Assembly: GCA_903924405.1 (NCBI GenBank)
Contig: CAIYBH010000047.1
Location: 1-38,140, forward strand
Direction of reading: 5' to 3'
DNA from: an uncultured Planctomycetaceae bacterium
GTDB taxonomy: Bacteria > Planctomycetota > Planctomycetia > Planctomycetales > Planctomycetaceae
DNA length: 38,140 nucleotides
The notes under the pieces were generated by a model. The model was not told the DNA's origin. It was given only the letters and a program-made list of their open reading frames with translations, and searched no databases. The stretch's first letter is position 1; the number at the start of each line of letters is the position of its first letter. This document shows, piece by piece, positions 30,821 to 38,140 of the stretch. A program made the position numbers and the translations under genes.

Positions 30821-31930
30821 CTAGCGGGTGCCGGAGCCTTCTGTAATGCGGTGGGTGGGCACGGGACGGCCCGGTCGAAAACTCTGCAGTGAGACAATGG
30901 AGTACTGCAGGCGCTGGGCAGCGGTTTCGGCGGACAGTTCCCCGCGTACCATGTCTTCAAGGATAGCCGGGTCGATGGCGACTCGGGCGTTAACGACGAC
31001 ATTTGCTGTGCGAGTGGCCGCACCGGATGGCAGAGACAGTTCCGGTCCGGTCTGATTGCTGATCAGGTTGGCGACGGCGTAGCTGGTATCGCAGAGTCCA
31101 ATGACTTTGAGATGGGCGGCCTCGGCCTCGGCGTTGAGCAGGCTGATGTGCAGCCGCCGGATCAGATTCATCAGCAGCGCGTCGAGAGAGAATTCTTCGG
31201 TGCCTCGGACTTCGATCTGGCTGTTCAACCAGCCCAGCTCGGCCTCGCCTTCCGCGTAGACATCATAGTCGACGTCCATCAAACGACGGGCAAAGCAGCC
31301 GCGTTGTTCCAGCATTTCGACGAGCGACTGGAAGCCTTCGCCGGTCCGGGCGGATGAGCGGAGAATGACTCGGCCGGGGAATTCCCGTTCAAGCAGTTCT
31401 TCCAGGGTGCTCAGATCCTCCGCCGATAATTCATCGACGCGATTGATGACAATAAAATCTGCTTCTTCGATCTGTTTGCGAAATATGTAGGCCGCTTTGG
31501 GCGAGAATCCGCTGCTTTTTTCGCCGCGAAGAATTCTCAGACCGTGACTGGGCTTGAGTAACACACCATAGGGGGCGATGTCGAGCGGGACACCGTAGAC
31601 TTCGGTGAGTGGACGAATGACGGTGGCGACGAGGTCTGTGCAGCTGCCCACAGGTTCTGCCAGAATGATGTCCGGAAGTGCTCCGGCGCCGAGTTTTTCA
31701 ACAGTGGATGTGAGGGCATCGAAATTACAGCAAAAGCAGGAGCCAGCGACTTCGCCGACGTCGAAGCCCTGCGCTCGCAGGGCCTGGGTATCCACAAGGT
31801 CGTTGGTTTGATCGTTGGTCACAATCCCGACGCGTTTACCCGCCGCCATGTAGTGGCGGGCCAGTCGTGAGACCGTGGTGGTTTTTCCTGCTCCCAGAAA
31901 TCCCCCCACCATAATGTAGACCGGTTTCAT
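30821..31930 (-). CDS. COG0523/CobW-family GTP-binding protein
   Basis: This 369-aa G3E-family GTPase has Walker A GGFLGAGKTT (9-18), the metal-binding motif EVAGSCFCC (60-68; CxCC at 65-68), AEPVGS (switch region) and a G4-type NRVDEL in place of NKxD. Family members are metallochaperones that hand zinc, cobalt or iron to target enzymes; the metal and client here are unknown, and no zinc-uptake or cobalamin gene is adjacent. The ATG at 31930 was chosen because it sits directly before the Walker A region and has AGGA at 9 nt spacing. An upstream in-frame start (32071) would add an Arg-rich 47-residue stretch that looks non-coding. The gene is divergent from the DUF1559 gene. Confidence 0.9.
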   Translation of the reverse strand: MKPVYIMVGGFLGAGKTTTVSRLARHYMAAGKRVGIVTNDQTNDLVDTQALRAQGFDVGEVAGSCFCCNFDALTSTVEKLGAGALPDIILAEPVGSCTDLVATVIRPLTEVYGVPLDIAPYGVLLKPSHGLRILRGEKSSGFSPKAAYIFRKQIEEADFIVINRVDELSAEDLSTLEELLEREFPGRVILRSSARTGEGFQSLVEMLEQRGCFARRLMDVDYDVYAEGEAELGWLNSQIEVRGTEEFSLDALLMNLIRRLHISLLNAEAEAAHLKVIGLCDTSYAVANLISNQTGPELSLPSGAATRTANVVVNARVAIDPAILEDMVRGELSAETAAQRLQYSIVSLQSFRPGRPVPTHRITEGSGTR

Positions 31931-32215
31931 CGTGTCATTTCCTGTTCGGGAAGGCTTCCGTCGTCTGGAACGCTGCGGGTGATACCGTCGTTTGCGACGT
32001 GAGTGTTCGACTGCTTCAGGGTTCTGCTGCAGGAAGTCTGGGATCGCAGAGTTGCTTAGGCGTGTGTTCATATACTACTCAATCTGCCCCCCTTGGCAAT
32101 CCTGATCGCTGTTTGTCTCAACAAGTTTCACGGAAGCGTCGTGGGAACTCTTCTGCCCAATCCTGTACCTGTTAAACTCTGGAGGCCCGTACATGTTGCT
32201 CTCAGGGAACCGATC

Positions 32216-33256
32216 ATGCGCATCAGAACACCGCCAGTTTCACGGTCAAGTGGTCCGGGGCTCGGATTGCGCGGGTTTACCCTGATTGAGTTGCTTGTGG
32301 TCATCGCGATCATCGCCGTGCTTGTTTCTCTGATCCTGCCCGCGGTGCAGCAGGCGCGCGAGTCTGCACGGAGAACTCAGTCCCGCAATCATCTCCGTCA
32401 ACTGGGACTGGCCGTGGCTGGCTTCGAGGAAATTTATCGCCATCTTCCCACCAGTGGTGGATACGATTACACGCCGGGAATTGCGGCCAATTCGGCACCG
32501 TATGAGATACGGTCACGTGGCAGCGTAGTTCCTTCGCCGGCCGTCGCGACCATCATTCCGGGCTATGGTCAGTTTCGGCCTCGCTGGGGTGATCCCTCAG
32601 ATCTGCCGAAGTTCCAACTGGGTTCAACGCTGTATAGTCTGCTTCCTTTTCTCGAGCAAACTGCGCTCTTTGACGACCCGTTGCTTTGCTATCGAACGGC
32701 ACTCCCCGTGTTTTACAACCCGTCCCGCCGAGGTGGTCTGTTTACGGTGCCGACGACTGACCCCGTGTATCCTGGATGGTCCTACACCGATGCGGGGCAG
32801 GGACCGTGTGCTCGAACGGATTACGCAGCGAATGAACTGGTGTTCCGCACCACCTATGCTGGCTGGGGGCGCGTTGCTCTGTATCGAGATATCACGGATG
32901 GGACATCGAATACAATTTTTCTGGGCGAAAAGGCACTGGCACAGCGTGCCTGGCAGGCGGGCGTGCTTTACTGGGATGAGCCCTGGGTGCTGGGTGGAAA
33001 CGGCGGAGTTGGTCGCTGCGGATTTGAACTCTACAGTGATTTCGAGCTGAATCTGTTTCCGGAACGTGTGAACGGAGCGGGATGGAATGACGGGGAGTAC
33101 TCATGTGGCGGTGGAAACTGGGGAACGCCTTCTCCAGGTGGCCCGCAGTTTTGCCTCGGAGATGGCAGCGTGCGTTCGCTCAGCTTTCAGACTGACAAGA
33201 CGGTCATTCACAATCTGATACGTCCCGCCGATGGTCGTGTGCTCTCATTGGAGTAG
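32216..33256 (+). CDS. DUF1559 protein with type IV pilin-like N-terminus
   Basis: This 346-aa planctomycete-type protein has a prepilin-like leader ending in Gly20, followed by [22 protein letters not shown]. It should be cleaved after Gly20, methylated on Phe21 and held in the membrane by the following helix, with conserved Glu25. The DUF1559 domain ends with the typical [11 protein letters not shown] motif. Many paralogues occur per planctomycete genome; they are suggested to form pseudopilus-like or cell-surface structures, but the function is unproven. The ATG at 32216 was chosen over an upstream in-frame start because it gives a normal short leader and has AGGGA before it. The lipoprotein gene follows 89 nt downstream, a common arrangement. 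Confidence 0.93.
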   Translation: MRIRTPPVSRSSGPGLGLRGFTLIELLVVIAIIAVLVSLILPAVQQARESARRTQSRNHLRQLGLAVAGFEEIYRHLPTSGGYDYTPGIAANSAPYEIRSRGSVVPSPAVATIIPGYGQFRPRWGDPSDLPKFQLGSTLYSLLPFLEQTALFDDPLLCYRTALPVFYNPSRRGGLFTVPTTDPVYPGWSYTDAGQGPCARTDYAANELVFRTTYAGWGRVALYRDITDGTSNTIFLGEKALAQRAWQAGVLYWDEPWVLGGNGGVGRCGFELYSDFELNLFPERVNGAGWNDGEYSCGGGNWGTPSPGGPQFCLGDGSVRSLSFQTDKTVIHNLIRPADGRVLSLE

Positions 33257-33345
33257 AAGCGTGGTCGCTGCATGCGGCATGGTGTCCCTCGCTTTTTGTT
33301 TTCGGATGATTGGTTGGGCATTTTGTCAGGCACGAGGAGGCTGGG

Positions 33346-33786
33346 ATGGTTCAGGGACGTGATCGAGCGACATCGTCTTCCGCGCAGTGGCGGCACTTCC
33401 TGAATGCGTCCGGAGGACTGATGTTGTGGGCGTTGCTGATGATGCCTGCCGGTTGCAGTGATGGTCGCCCGGAACTTGTGAAAGTCGCGGGGAAGGTCCT
33501 GTTTCAGAAACAGCCACTGACTGCCGGCTCGGTTTCCATGATTCCCGCAGGCGAAAATGACTTTCAGGGGGATGCTCCCAGCAGCCAGTTACAGCTGGAC
33601 GGGCAGTTCGAGATGAAAACGTTTCCCTGGGGGGCCGGCGTAACTCCGGGCAACTACACAGTCACTCTGTCGGCTGAGTTGGCAAATCGAATTCGGCGAC
33701 CGGATTACGCGCTGGCTGAAAAATCTCCGCTGAAGGTTACCGTGACCAGCGAAGGCATCAGCAACATGGAGATTGTGATTCCGTGA
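33346..33786 (+). CDS. Small lipoprotein paired with the DUF1559 gene
   Basis: This 146-aa protein has a lipoprotein signal with lipobox MPAGC (lipidated Cys37) and then a beta-rich domain containing VAGKVLFQKQPLTAGSVSMIP and GNYTVTL. This resembles carboxypeptidase-regulatory-like or transthyretin-like folds seen in small planctomycete lipoproteins encoded after DUF1559 genes. It should be a membrane-anchored periplasmic or surface protein, possibly helping the DUF1559 protein; that is inference from the recurrent pairing. The start at 33346 is fixed by a perfect AGGAGG (33335-33340) 5 nt upstream. An upstream ATG at 33310 lacks this. Confidence 0.85.
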   Translation: MVQGRDRATSSSAQWRHFLNASGGLMLWALLMMPAGCSDGRPELVKVAGKVLFQKQPLTAGSVSMIPAGENDFQGDAPSSQLQLDGQFEMKTFPWGAGVTPGNYTVTLSAELANRIRRPDYALAEKSPLKVTVTSEGISNMEIVIP

Positions 33787-33851
33787 GCATTTGCTGAACC
33801 CCGTCATTCGGCCGGCTGTTACTGGGGGACGATCGTGTGCTTCTGTCGGGA

Positions 33852-35078
33852 TCAGGCTTGCATGATCCAGTAGATTAGAAAGGCCGTGGCGATCAGGGCC
33901 AGCAGAGATGTGAAGGTGATCTTCCAGACACTGTAGGGGCGTTGTCCCTGGACCTCCCCAGTCGCGGCATTGATAAAGATTTGGTAGGTTTTTCCATGAA
34001 AACGATAGGCCATCAGCCAGACTGGCAGGAGCAGGTGACGAAATGTGACCGCGTTCAGTTGCGTCTGAATGGATGAAATCGATTGCCGGTCGCCTCCGAT
34101 ACGCCCGCGGACGTCCTCAGCAATCATCGCGTCCATCCGAGCCCTCGCTTCCCTGAAGCCGGCGTCCAATTCGATGTCATATGTTCTGGCGAGAAGTCCA
34201 GCGAGGTATTGCTGCTGAAACGGAACGACCTGATGCAGGGGCCAAGGCTCAAGCGCCTGAATAAATTCGCGATTCATACCGGAGTTGGCGAGGACCGGAA
34301 TGTTGTCAAAAAAACGCTGGAACTCTCCACTGACTGAACTCCAGCGGACGCGAGTTTCCGTGCGTCGGTTGTTGCCGGTGCCGACTGAGACTGTGTAGAC
34401 GTCGCCACGCTGACCTGACCATGCGGTCCATGTGAGTGAATCGTAGGTGAAGTAGGCGAGATAGACGCCGTTGAAACGGCCGCTGACTCCGTCTTTGAGG
34501 AAGGAGTTGGGTGCGAACCAGCGTGATCGCACCCACGCGGCGAGCTGATTCTGCGCCGTGTTTTTTTCGACGCGGAATGGAATCAGTCCGTCGACCGGGA
34601 TTCGATTGGGTTCGTTCCGATGAGCTTTTTCGAGCTGGATCGGGACGCCGCAGTACGGGCAGTGGGTGCTGGTAAGTGTGCCGTAGAATTCCACATTGCC
34701 GCCGCAGGATTCGCAGCGGAGTTCCTGATGGTGTTTTTCCGCTTTGGTCCAGTTGTCGTCTGCGGAGTGCTGTTCGGTTTGAGCGGCCTGCCGCTGCTGT
34801 CGAATGCGTTTGAGAGCCTCGGCGTAGTCCTTTTCGGTTGCACTGTCGTCAGATGTCGTCTGAATATCGACGGAGTGCTGGCAAAAACGGCACACCAGTG
34901 TTTGCTGACCGATATGGAACTCCATGTCAGCGCCGCAATTCTCGCAGGGGAAAATCCGGCCCCGATCATTGTTGATGGTACGGCCCGCGGTGTTGCTCTC
35001 TGGGGATGGAGCAGGACTGGCTTCAGATTCGCGGTGGCTTGTTGGAAGGTCTGGGGGAAGAGATCCGGCAGCACTCAT
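33852..35078 (-). CDS. Double zinc-ribbon protein with C-terminal membrane helix
   Basis: This 408-aa protein has two four-Cys zinc ribbons: Cys45/48/63/66 (CENCG and CRFC) and Cys122/125/140/143 (CESCGG and CPYCG). Between them lies a charged Q-rich helix. A long central domain (about 165-370) contains YLAYFTYDSLTWTAW and LLLPVWLMAYRFHGKTYQIFINAATGEVQG, and one membrane helix ends the protein (about 387-405). The family is widespread but has no firm function. It follows the SPFH/GYF_2 gene on the same strand; such zinc-ribbon proteins often accompany SPFH proteins, so a joint role at the membrane is likely. The ATG at 35078 was chosen; a TTG at 35087 lies closer to a GAGGA sequence and remains possible. 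Confidence 0.85.
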   Translation of the reverse strand: MSAAGSLPPDLPTSHRESEASPAPSPESNTAGRTINNDRGRIFPCENCGADMEFHIGQQTLVCRFCQHSVDIQTTSDDSATEKDYAEALKRIRQQRQAAQTEQHSADDNWTKAEKHHQELRCESCGGNVEFYGTLTSTHCPYCGVPIQLEKAHRNEPNRIPVDGLIPFRVEKNTAQNQLAAWVRSRWFAPNSFLKDGVSGRFNGVYLAYFTYDSLTWTAWSGQRGDVYTVSVGTGNNRRTETRVRWSSVSGEFQRFFDNIPVLANSGMNREFIQALEPWPLHQVVPFQQQYLAGLLARTYDIELDAGFREARARMDAMIAEDVRGRIGGDRQSISSIQTQLNAVTFRHLLLPVWLMAYRFHGKTYQIFINAATGEVQGQRPYSVWKITFTSLLALIATAFLIYWIMQA

Positions 35079-35421
35079 AGTCCACAAAAATCCTCGGTGA
35101 AATCAGGTGTGTTGGTGGCTGGTGTTTGTGATTGATGCGGTTCCGTGTGCCGGAATCAGTGGTGACAACAACAACCTGAATTGAGAAGGTCGTGAAGAGG
35201 TCCGGTCGTTGCTGCGGAGATCCAATGCATAGTTGACACGGCGCCCGTTGGCAACGTCGGCATGTTCTTTCAGACGAGGTGCCGAAATTGCGAACGTGGC
35301 GCAGAGTTGCTTTGAATAACGCGAAAGAACGTTGCCGGATGATCTGGCCTTTTCACACGCGGCTTTGCGTCGGGGCAGCCGGCCTGCAGATTTGACGGCA
35401 AAGTCCGGCTGGCCCACTGGA
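35079..35421. other. Spacer between SPFH and zinc-ribbon genes
   Basis: This 343-nt spacer separates two minus-strand genes thought to work together. It contains no recognisable gene or terminator, so read-through transcription is possible. Confidence 0.4.
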
Positions 35422-36507
35422 TCACATCCCGGGGACCGGGGGTGGTGTGGGAGGGCCAAACGCTGCCGCGAGTTGAGGCACCTGTTCGGCTGCCGCCCAG
35501 CTCGTCATGCCCGCTGTCCAGACAAGCGTGGATCGAGTCACCTTGCCAGCGGCAATCGCGGACAGCAACTGATCGGCCGGAAATGGCCCCTGCGACTGGC
35601 CGTTGACGGCGATGTGCCAGAGTGCGGGCGGAGCTGGTGGTGATGCGGTTGGGGCCGAGAAGGCACCGGCCTGCATCATGCGGCCGGCCATCGCCATACC
35701 GAGGCCAAGTCCCACACCTTCGGCCGCGGAACCGCCGCTCCCTGCCGTCATGGCCTGCCCCAGTTGATACTGCTGAAAGCGTCCAAGGTCACCGATGACA
35801 CCCATGCTGGTCCGAGTATCCAGTGCCTTTTCCACCGATTCAGGCAGGGAAATGTTGACGATGACCAGTTGCGGAATTTCCAGGCCGTATTCGTCGTCGA
35901 TTTTCTCCTGCACAGCCCGGCGGAGTGCGTCCGCATGTTGGCTGTAGTGGCTGGCGAGGTCTAAGGCAGGAATGTTGGACTTGCTGAGCAATTCTGAGAG
36001 TGTGCTGACGATGATCGAACGCAGCAGTTCCGCAACCGCATCAGCACCAAAGTCCTGGTCTGTGCCCACCAGTTCTTTCAACAGCGCGGCCGGGCTTGTG
36101 GCGCGGAGTGAATAAGTACCGAAGGCCCGTATTCGAATCGGCCCGAATTCCGGGTCCCGCATCATCACGGGGTTCGGTGTGCCCCATTTCAGGTCTGTCA
36201 GTTGTTTTGTACTGACGAAATACACTTCTGCACGAAACGGGCTATTAAATCCGTACTTCCAGCCCGCAAGTGTGCTGAGCAGCGGCAGGTTATCCGTCTT
36301 CAGCTCGTAGTGACCAGGCTCGAATACATCAGCGATCTGACCGCGATGCACGAAGATGGCTTTCTGCCCGGGACGAACGATCAGCTGTGCACCATTCTTG
36401 ATCTCGTTCTGATAGCGAGGGAAACGCCAGACGAGTGTGTGTTGAGAGTCGTCGATCCACTCGATGATGTCGATCAACTCATTCCGCAGCTTATCAAATA
36501 GTCCCAT
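35422..36507 (-). CDS. SPFH (Band 7-like) domain protein with C-terminal GYF_2 domain
   Basis: The 361-aa protein has an N-terminal SPFH/virion-core-like domain (about 25-235), of the YdjI type, without any membrane helix or signal peptide. A Gly/Ala/Met-rich linker (250-282) and a Pro/Ala stretch lead to a GYF_2 (DUF4339) domain (297-350, with WHIAVNGQSQGPF and LVWTAGMTSW), a fold that binds proline-rich peptides. The tail is Pro-rich (PPTPPPVPGM), so self-association through the GYF domain is conceivable. YdjI-type proteins scaffold membrane microdomains with partner membrane proteins; the zinc-ribbon gene downstream is the likely partner. The start ATG at 36507 gives the family N-terminus MGLFDKLRNELIDIIEW. 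Confidence 0.9.
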   Translation of the reverse strand: MGLFDKLRNELIDIIEWIDDSQHTLVWRFPRYQNEIKNGAQLIVRPGQKAIFVHRGQIADVFEPGHYELKTDNLPLLSTLAGWKYGFNSPFRAEVYFVSTKQLTDLKWGTPNPVMMRDPEFGPIRIRAFGTYSLRATSPAALLKELVGTDQDFGADAVAELLRSIIVSTLSELLSKSNIPALDLASHYSQHADALRRAVQEKIDDEYGLEIPQLVIVNISLPESVEKALDTRTSMGVIGDLGRFQQYQLGQAMTAGSGGSAAEGVGLGLGMAMAGRMMQAGAFSAPTASPPAPPALWHIAVNGQSQGPFPADQLLSAIAAGKVTRSTLVWTAGMTSWAAAEQVPQLAAAFGPPTPPPVPGM

Positions 36508-36814
36508 GGTCCGGATGCTCCCGATGTGAATCAGATGTTTTCTGTGCGCCTGCCAGTGGCGTTCGGATTGTCGAAGCGCGTTCCGACGGCGTTTGGTCTC
36601 GCTGAGATGACTCGCCGGGTATTATCCGGGTAAACCAGGGTGGAAATCAATTGTGCTGAGCAGAATCAGGGGGATGAATCCACGAAACATGGGCTTAAAC
36701 GTCGCTCAGAGCCGGCGATTCGGACGGGGCGGTCCTGATTCCGGAGGCATGGACTGTGGTGTTTGTTTCAGCCGGGCGCAGCGAATTCCTGCGTTAAAAT
36801 TCGAATTCTCCCAG

Positions 36815-36842
36815 TTGCCATACCGGGTGTGCAGCGTAAAAC
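36815..36842 (+). promoter_or_regulatory. Possible promoter of the FAS1 gene
   Basis: TTGCCA (36815-36820) and TAAAAC (36837-36842) are separated by 16 nt. The start of transcription would be near 36850, about 100 nt before the ATG at 36953. Both hexamers deviate from consensus, so the call is tentative. Confidence 0.3.
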
Positions 36843-36898
36843 ATAGCACAAGGATGGTTCGGGCTAGTGCTCCGGATCTCTTTTGATTTTCCGGCTGC

Positions 36899-36931
36899 AA
36901 CCATATGTGGGGTGGTGGCCGTCATATGGTT
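36899..36931 (+). promoter_or_regulatory. Inverted repeat before the FAS1 gene
   Basis: AACCATATG (36899-36907) is repeated inverted as CATATGGTT (36923-36931), 9 bp perfect, with a 15-nt GT-rich loop. It ends 9 nt before the Shine-Dalgarno AGGA (36941-36944). It may be a leader hairpin affecting translation or mRNA stability, or a regulator site. Confidence 0.45.
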
Positions 36932-36952
36932 CAATTGGTTAGGAATCTGAGC

Positions 36953-37951
36953 ATGAAGAAGTTAATGGCATTCGCTCTTGTTGCCGCTCTTGGCAGCGCC
37001 GTCGTCGCTGGAGACAAATGCGGGACAGTTCGCCGTACTCATGGTGGCGTGGTAAAGACACAGTGTGGTGCAACGGTTGGTTCGGGCCGTGCGATTCACA
37101 CTTCACTGCCTGCCCACGCCGTTGAGAAGGCTGACATCGTTGACACGGCCGTGAAAGCAGGGTCATTCAAGACTCTGGTGGCTGCAGTGAAGGCTGCTGG
37201 TTTGGTGGAGACACTGAAGGGCAAGGGGCCGTTCACCGTGTTCGCTCCGACGGACGAGGCATTCGCCAAACTGCCAAAAGGCACGGTTGAAGAACTGCTG
37301 AAGCCGGAAAATAAGGACAAACTGGTGGCCGTTCTGACCTACCACGTAGTGGCAGGCAACGTGATGGCGGCCGATGTCGTGAAGCTGAAGTCTGCCAAGA
37401 CAGTTCAGGGCCAGGAAGTCACCATCGCTGTCGCCAACGGTGGCGTGTCGATTGATAACGCGAAGGTCCTCAAGACGGATATCGCCTGCAGCAACGGGGT
37501 GATTCACGTCATTGATTCCGTGATTCTTCCGAAGGCACAGTCGAAGACTCCGGATATCGTCGACACCGCAGTGGCTGCCGGATCATTCAAGACCCTCGTG
37601 GCTGCCGTTCAGGCTGCCGGACTCGTCGAGACGCTGAAGGGCAAAGGCCCCTTCACTGTGTTCGCCCCAACGGACGAAGCGTTTGCGAAACTGCCAAAGG
37701 GCACAGTAGAAGACCTGCTGAAGCCGGAAAACAAGGATAAGCTGGTCGCCATTCTGACCTACCATGTCGTACCCGGTGCACTGAAGGCCGGCGACGTCGT
37801 TGCAGCGAAGGAATTGAAGACCGTCAACGGTAAGGCAGCGAGCATCACGACCGAAGGCGGAGCAAAGATCGCCGGTGCCGGGATCATCAAAACCGACATC
37901 GAAACATCGAACGGTATCATTCATGTGATTGATTCTGTAATTCTCCCGTAA
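36953..37951 (+). CDS. Exported protein with two tandem fasciclin (FAS1) domains
   Basis: The 332-aa protein has a signal peptide (1-19, cleavage after VVA) and a short Cys-containing linker (Cys23, Cys38). Two FAS1 domains follow, at 61-193 and 201-332, each with the H1 motif [11 protein letters not shown] and the H2-type YHVV and HVIDSVILP ends. FAS1 domains mediate cell-surface adhesion; the ligand is unknown. The start is fixed by AGGA at 8 nt (36941-36944). The two domains are almost identical in protein but not in DNA: over the first 73 codons I count 4 amino-acid changes and 35 synonymous codon differences. A strong terminator follows 18 nt after the stop. Confidence 0.95.
   Translation: MKKLMAFALVAALGSAVVAGDKCGTVRRTHGGVVKTQCGATVGSGRAIHTSLPAHAVEKADIVDTAVKAGSFKTLVAAVKAAGLVETLKGKGPFTVFAPTDEAFAKLPKGTVEELLKPENKDKLVAVLTYHVVAGNVMAADVVKLKSAKTVQGQEVTIAVANGGVSIDNAKVLKTDIACSNGVIHVIDSVILPKAQSKTPDIVDTAVAAGSFKTLVAAVQAAGLVETLKGKGPFTVFAPTDEAFAKLPKGTVEDLLKPENKDKLVAILTYHVVPGALKAGDVVAAKELKTVNGKAASITTEGGAKIAGAGIIKTDIETSNGIIHVIDSVILP
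37133..37531 (+). repeat. FAS1 repeat unit 1
   Basis: This is the coding repeat for the first FAS1 domain, 133 codons from [10 protein letters not shown] to DSVILP. It is offset by exactly 420 nt from unit 2 and about 95% identical to it in protein over the first 73 residues, with heavy synonymous divergence. Confidence 0.85.
37553..37948 (+). repeat. FAS1 repeat unit 2
   Basis: This is the coding repeat for the second FAS1 domain, 132 codons from [10 protein letters not shown] to DSVILP. The later halves of the two units diverge more (for example [13 protein letters not shown] in unit 2 against [14 protein letters not shown] in unit 1). Confidence 0.85.
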
Positions 37952-37968
37952 GCGGTGTTTTGTCATGA

Positions 37969-37997
37969 GGGCGATCCTGCGGGGTCGCCCTTTTTTT
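37969..37997 (+). terminator. Intrinsic terminator of the FAS1 gene
   Basis: GGGCGA (37969-37974) pairs with TCGCCC (37985-37990) around a 10-nt loop and is followed by seven T residues (37991-37997). It starts 18 nt after the FAS1 gene stop. The remaining bases to the window end hold no recognisable feature. Confidence 0.88.
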
Positions 37998-38140
37998 GTT
38001 GGACACGAGCGACAAAAGTCTGTTGCTTGAAATCGTACCATTGTCACGGGCGCGGATTTTTTTGCGGCAGCGTAATGGTAGATCTTCTCAGGCGACCAAA
38101 ACGCTGTTGGAGGCCGTGTGACGGCGATATGACGCGGCAA

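Larger units (their letters stand above)
36508..36952. other. Intergenic region between divergent SPFH and FAS1 genes
   Basis: This 445-nt region must contain promoters for both flanking genes. The candidates are a weak sigma-70 type promoter (36815-36842) and an inverted repeat (36899-36931) in front of the FAS1 gene. No small gene could be supported. Confidence 0.5.

Overview
The window looks like chromosomal DNA of a planctomycete (Planctomycetales; genus not resolvable). Lineage markers present are a fused PSCyt1/DUF1549/DUF1553 cytochrome-type protein, a DUF1501 protein with a Tat-like signal, a DUF1559 pseudopilin-like protein followed by a small lipoprotein, and a Ser/Thr kinase with an FHA domain and a C-terminal membrane anchor. 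I saw no insertion sequence, integrase, phage gene, CRISPR array or plasmid module. This is a mostly core/housekeeping region with long intergenic gaps.

Layout. (1) 1-4402, all minus strand: the 5' part of a tRNA (probably Asn), then rsmB coupled by an ATGA overlap to aroA, then ilvC with a clear intrinsic terminator. (2) 4652-7759: the large cytochrome/DUF1553 protein, minus. (3) 8435-9997: a eukaryotic-type (GSII) glutamine synthetase gene on the plus strand with a near-consensus sigma-54 promoter and an intrinsic terminator. (4) 10150-16541, minus: Ser/Thr kinase, a methyltransferase with an apparent lipoprotein signal, lepA, and rpsD with terminator. (5) 17339-18859: DUF1501 protein, plus; then a small basic zinc-ribbon-like membrane protein, minus. 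(6) 20186-25525, minus: a class I ribonucleotide reductase locus, nrdA then nrdB. The beta subunit has Phe where the radical Tyr normally sits, as in the chlamydial class Ic enzyme. A sigma-70 type promoter with two NrdR-like boxes lies about 560-620 nt upstream of nrdA, implying a long leader that contains perfect hairpins. (7) 25959-31930, minus: a secreted beta-helix protein, a secreted CocE/S15-type hydrolase, and a COG0523/CobW GTPase. (8) 32216-33786, plus: DUF1559 protein and lipoprotein. (9) 33852-36507, minus: a double zinc-ribbon membrane protein and an SPFH/GYF_2 protein, probably working together. (10) 36953-37997: a secreted protein with two FAS1 domains and a terminator.

Functionally the window combines amino-acid biosynthesis (aroA, ilvC, glutamine synthetase), translation (rsmB, lepA, rpsD, tRNA), deoxynucleotide synthesis (nrdAB) and a planctomycete-typical set of surface or exported proteins. 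The signals most worth following are the nrd locus (class Ic-like R2, NrdR-controlled promoter, long structured leader), the sigma-54 promoter of glutamine synthetase, and several unexplained protein architectures. I did not find convincing evidence for a wholly new multi-gene system.
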